This document shows, one piece after another, positions 62,391 through 64,000 of a DNA stretch of 64,000 nucleotides. The stretch's first letter is position 1. Each line of letters begins with the position of its first letter. Below the pieces are notes generated by a model. The model saw only the letters and a list, made by a program, of their open reading frames with translations. It was not told where the DNA came from and did not search any database. The translations under genes were made by a program, and so were the position numbers. Source of the DNA: Eulemur rufifrons (taxonomy: Eukaryota > Chordata > Mammalia > Primates > Lemuridae); contig NC_090989.1 of assembly GCF_041146395.1 (NCBI RefSeq), positions 279,898,343 to 279,962,342 on the forward strand, written 5' to 3'.

Positions 62391-62868
62391 CTTGGGAGAT
62401 TTCACATAGCAATCCAGGTTTCTAAGCTTCCCTGAACAAGCACCTAATCGACACACTGGGCCTGCACTCCAGCACGGCGGCTGCTGGCTGGAGCTGGCTC
62501 CTTAGAGGCCATGTAGTCTCCTGTCCTCATTGTGACACCTGCCTGGCCTCAGCAGCTGTTTGAGTTTGTGACCCTGATTTAGTCCATCTTCCTACTACTG
62601 TATACATGGACAGACCAAGGCCCAGAGGATAGAGCCCTTTCCCAAGGCCACCCAGGGAGTCAGTGGTGCAAAGATGGTGCTCCTTCACCAACATTTTGCC
62701 ACTTCCTTTGGCAAGCAGCACAAGGGACTGTGAGAGAACAGGTTTCTACTGAGCCCCAAATGAATGTCTCAATACTCTTCTCTGAGAGAAAGGACTTGGC
62801 AGTGATTCCAGCTCTCTAGAGCTTTGCTCCTGGCTTCTGCCTTGGTGAGCCAAAGTTCTCCCCTCTGT

Positions 62869-63160
62869 CCAGGAGCGGTGGCTCACACCTGTGATCCCAA
62901 CCCTTTGGGAGGCTGAGGTGGGAGGATCGCTTGAGGCCAAGAGTTTGAGACCAGCCTGAGCAAGAGACCGACCATATCTCTATAAAAAAATAGAAAAGTT
63001 AGTTGGGCCTAGTAGTGCATGCCTGCAGTCCCAGCTACTTGGGAGGCTGAAGTAGGAGGATCATTTGAACCCAGGAGTTTGAGGTTACAGTGAGTTATGA
63101 TGAGGCCACTGAACTCTAGCCCAGGAGACAGAGCAAGACCCTGTCTCAAAAAGAAAAATT
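62869..63160 (+). mobile_element. Alu
   Basis: ccaggagcggtggctcacac to gaccctgtctcaaaaagaaa. Confidence 0.88.
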
Positions 63161-64000
63161 TCTCACCGCTTCCTGCTATGCCCCTCCCCACCAGGCTGGG
63201 AAGAAATGGGAGAACATTGTCCAGCCCCAGGAATCCTGCTGTGCTATGTTCTCAGCAAGCCTTCGTGTGGGACGTCTTTGTCCATTCAATAACAGTCTAC
63301 TGAGATCCTGCTCCATGCCAGGCTCGGTGCTAGCCTTCAAGGATGTGGTGGGGAACCAGGCAGACCCAGAGCCTAGAGAGTAAGGCTGGAGCATGGGCCC
63401 CCAAGTAGAGCCATCCTGAACTCTCAAGAAACTCCTCCAACCCCTGTGGATCCTTCCTAGGCCACAGGAAGAGACAAACAGCGGCTTGGTTAGGACTGGA
63501 ATGTGAAAGGGTCAGGAGGGACCCTTTGAGAAAGACCCAGTGCTGTTCAGTCCACTCTTCTCTATCAGCACCACTTGCCAGGTAGCACAGGCAGGAGTGG
63601 GGTTGGCTGAAACAGGACGTCAGCCCAGTATCTGATCCTCTTCCCTAGCCCTTCCACACATGCAAAAAGCTGATCCCACCTCTCCCTTCAGCTCTTCCTG
63701 GCCCAAATGAGAAACCACACACATTCCACTCTTGTGTTCTCCACCCCCAAGTAAAGCCAGGAGAGTAAAGGTCACTCTGGTTTCCAAGTATAAACCACAA
63801 AACCCCTTGGTTCACCTGGACTTTTGTTAAGATGAGGACTGGGCTTGGGTAACAATGACACTTTCTCTTACTGACTGCTCATCATGGGCAGGCCCTAGGC
63901 TGGACACTTCACACACCTTACCTCACTGACTCTCACAACACCCCATGAGGTACAGGCTGTCATTATTTCTATCTTGCAGACAGGAAAACTGAGGCTCAGA
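63161..64000. other. Downstream flank with L2-like and MIR sequence
   Basis: An L2-like piece lies at about 63280-63370 (ctccatgccaggctcggtgc). A MIR at about 63855-64000 is cut by the window edge. In human, DOLK is the next gene; none of it is visible here. Confidence 0.6.

Noticed and set aside
63161..64000. Start or end of DOLK, the next gene in human
   Set aside because: No dolichol kinase-like frame is visible on either strand before the window ends.

Overview
This is a stretch of a primate nuclear genome, most likely from a strepsirrhine (lemur or loris group). The clearest evidence is repetitive. Many Alu copies carry 'cctagcactctggg', 'gagcaagagcgagac' and an AT-rich middle linker ('agaaattatatggacagc' followed by 'taaaaatatata'), which I know from strepsirrhine Alus and not from human AluS/AluY. 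An L1 3' end near 8.8-9.8 kb also looks like the strepsirrhine L1 lineage. The species cannot be fixed from the sequence alone.

Two protein-coding genes can be read completely, in the order and orientation of human chromosome 9q34.11. LRRC8A (+ strand) has a non-coding first exon in a CpG island (about 12.8-13.7 kb, donor at 13425/13426), a 20-kb first intron, a large coding exon (33494-35650), a 7.4-kb second intron, and a last exon (43015 to about 44957). It encodes 810 aa, the obligatory subunit of the volume-regulated anion channel. PHYHD1 (+ strand) follows about 3 kb downstream. Its eleven coding exons (48116-60283) encode 291 aa, an Fe(II)/2-oxoglutarate dioxygenase with its H156, D158 and H246 metal ligands intact. 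A third gene probably starts on the - strand of the same CpG island: a perfect donor on the - strand at 13071/13070 fits the non-coding first exon of KYAT1, the human neighbour. In that case positions 1-13070 are KYAT1 intron 1.

Layout: 1-12.6 kb is repeat-dense intron (L1, nested Alus, a broken Tigger1 DNA transposon, a candidate CTCF site). 12.8-13.7 kb is the bidirectional CpG-island promoter. 13.4-33.5 kb is LRRC8A intron 1, with old MIR/L2/MER5/L1 copies and a few Alus. 35.6-43.0 kb is LRRC8A intron 2, with a 0.3-kb direct duplication and a Tigger-type element loaded with three Alus. 45-48 kb is the intergenic gap. 48-60.7 kb is PHYHD1, with an RPL21 processed pseudogene in an intron. 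60.7-64 kb is downstream flank with a COX6C processed pseudogene.

I found no prokaryotic feature, CRISPR array, tRNA or rRNA gene, and no undescribed gene system. The interesting signals concern local genome evolution: an apparent inversion inside Tigger1, a direct intronic duplication, repeated insertion at one target site, a possible L1 3' transduction, and several short retroposed fragments with clear target-site duplications. Gene identities rest on my recognition of the protein families and human gene order. No database search was run.
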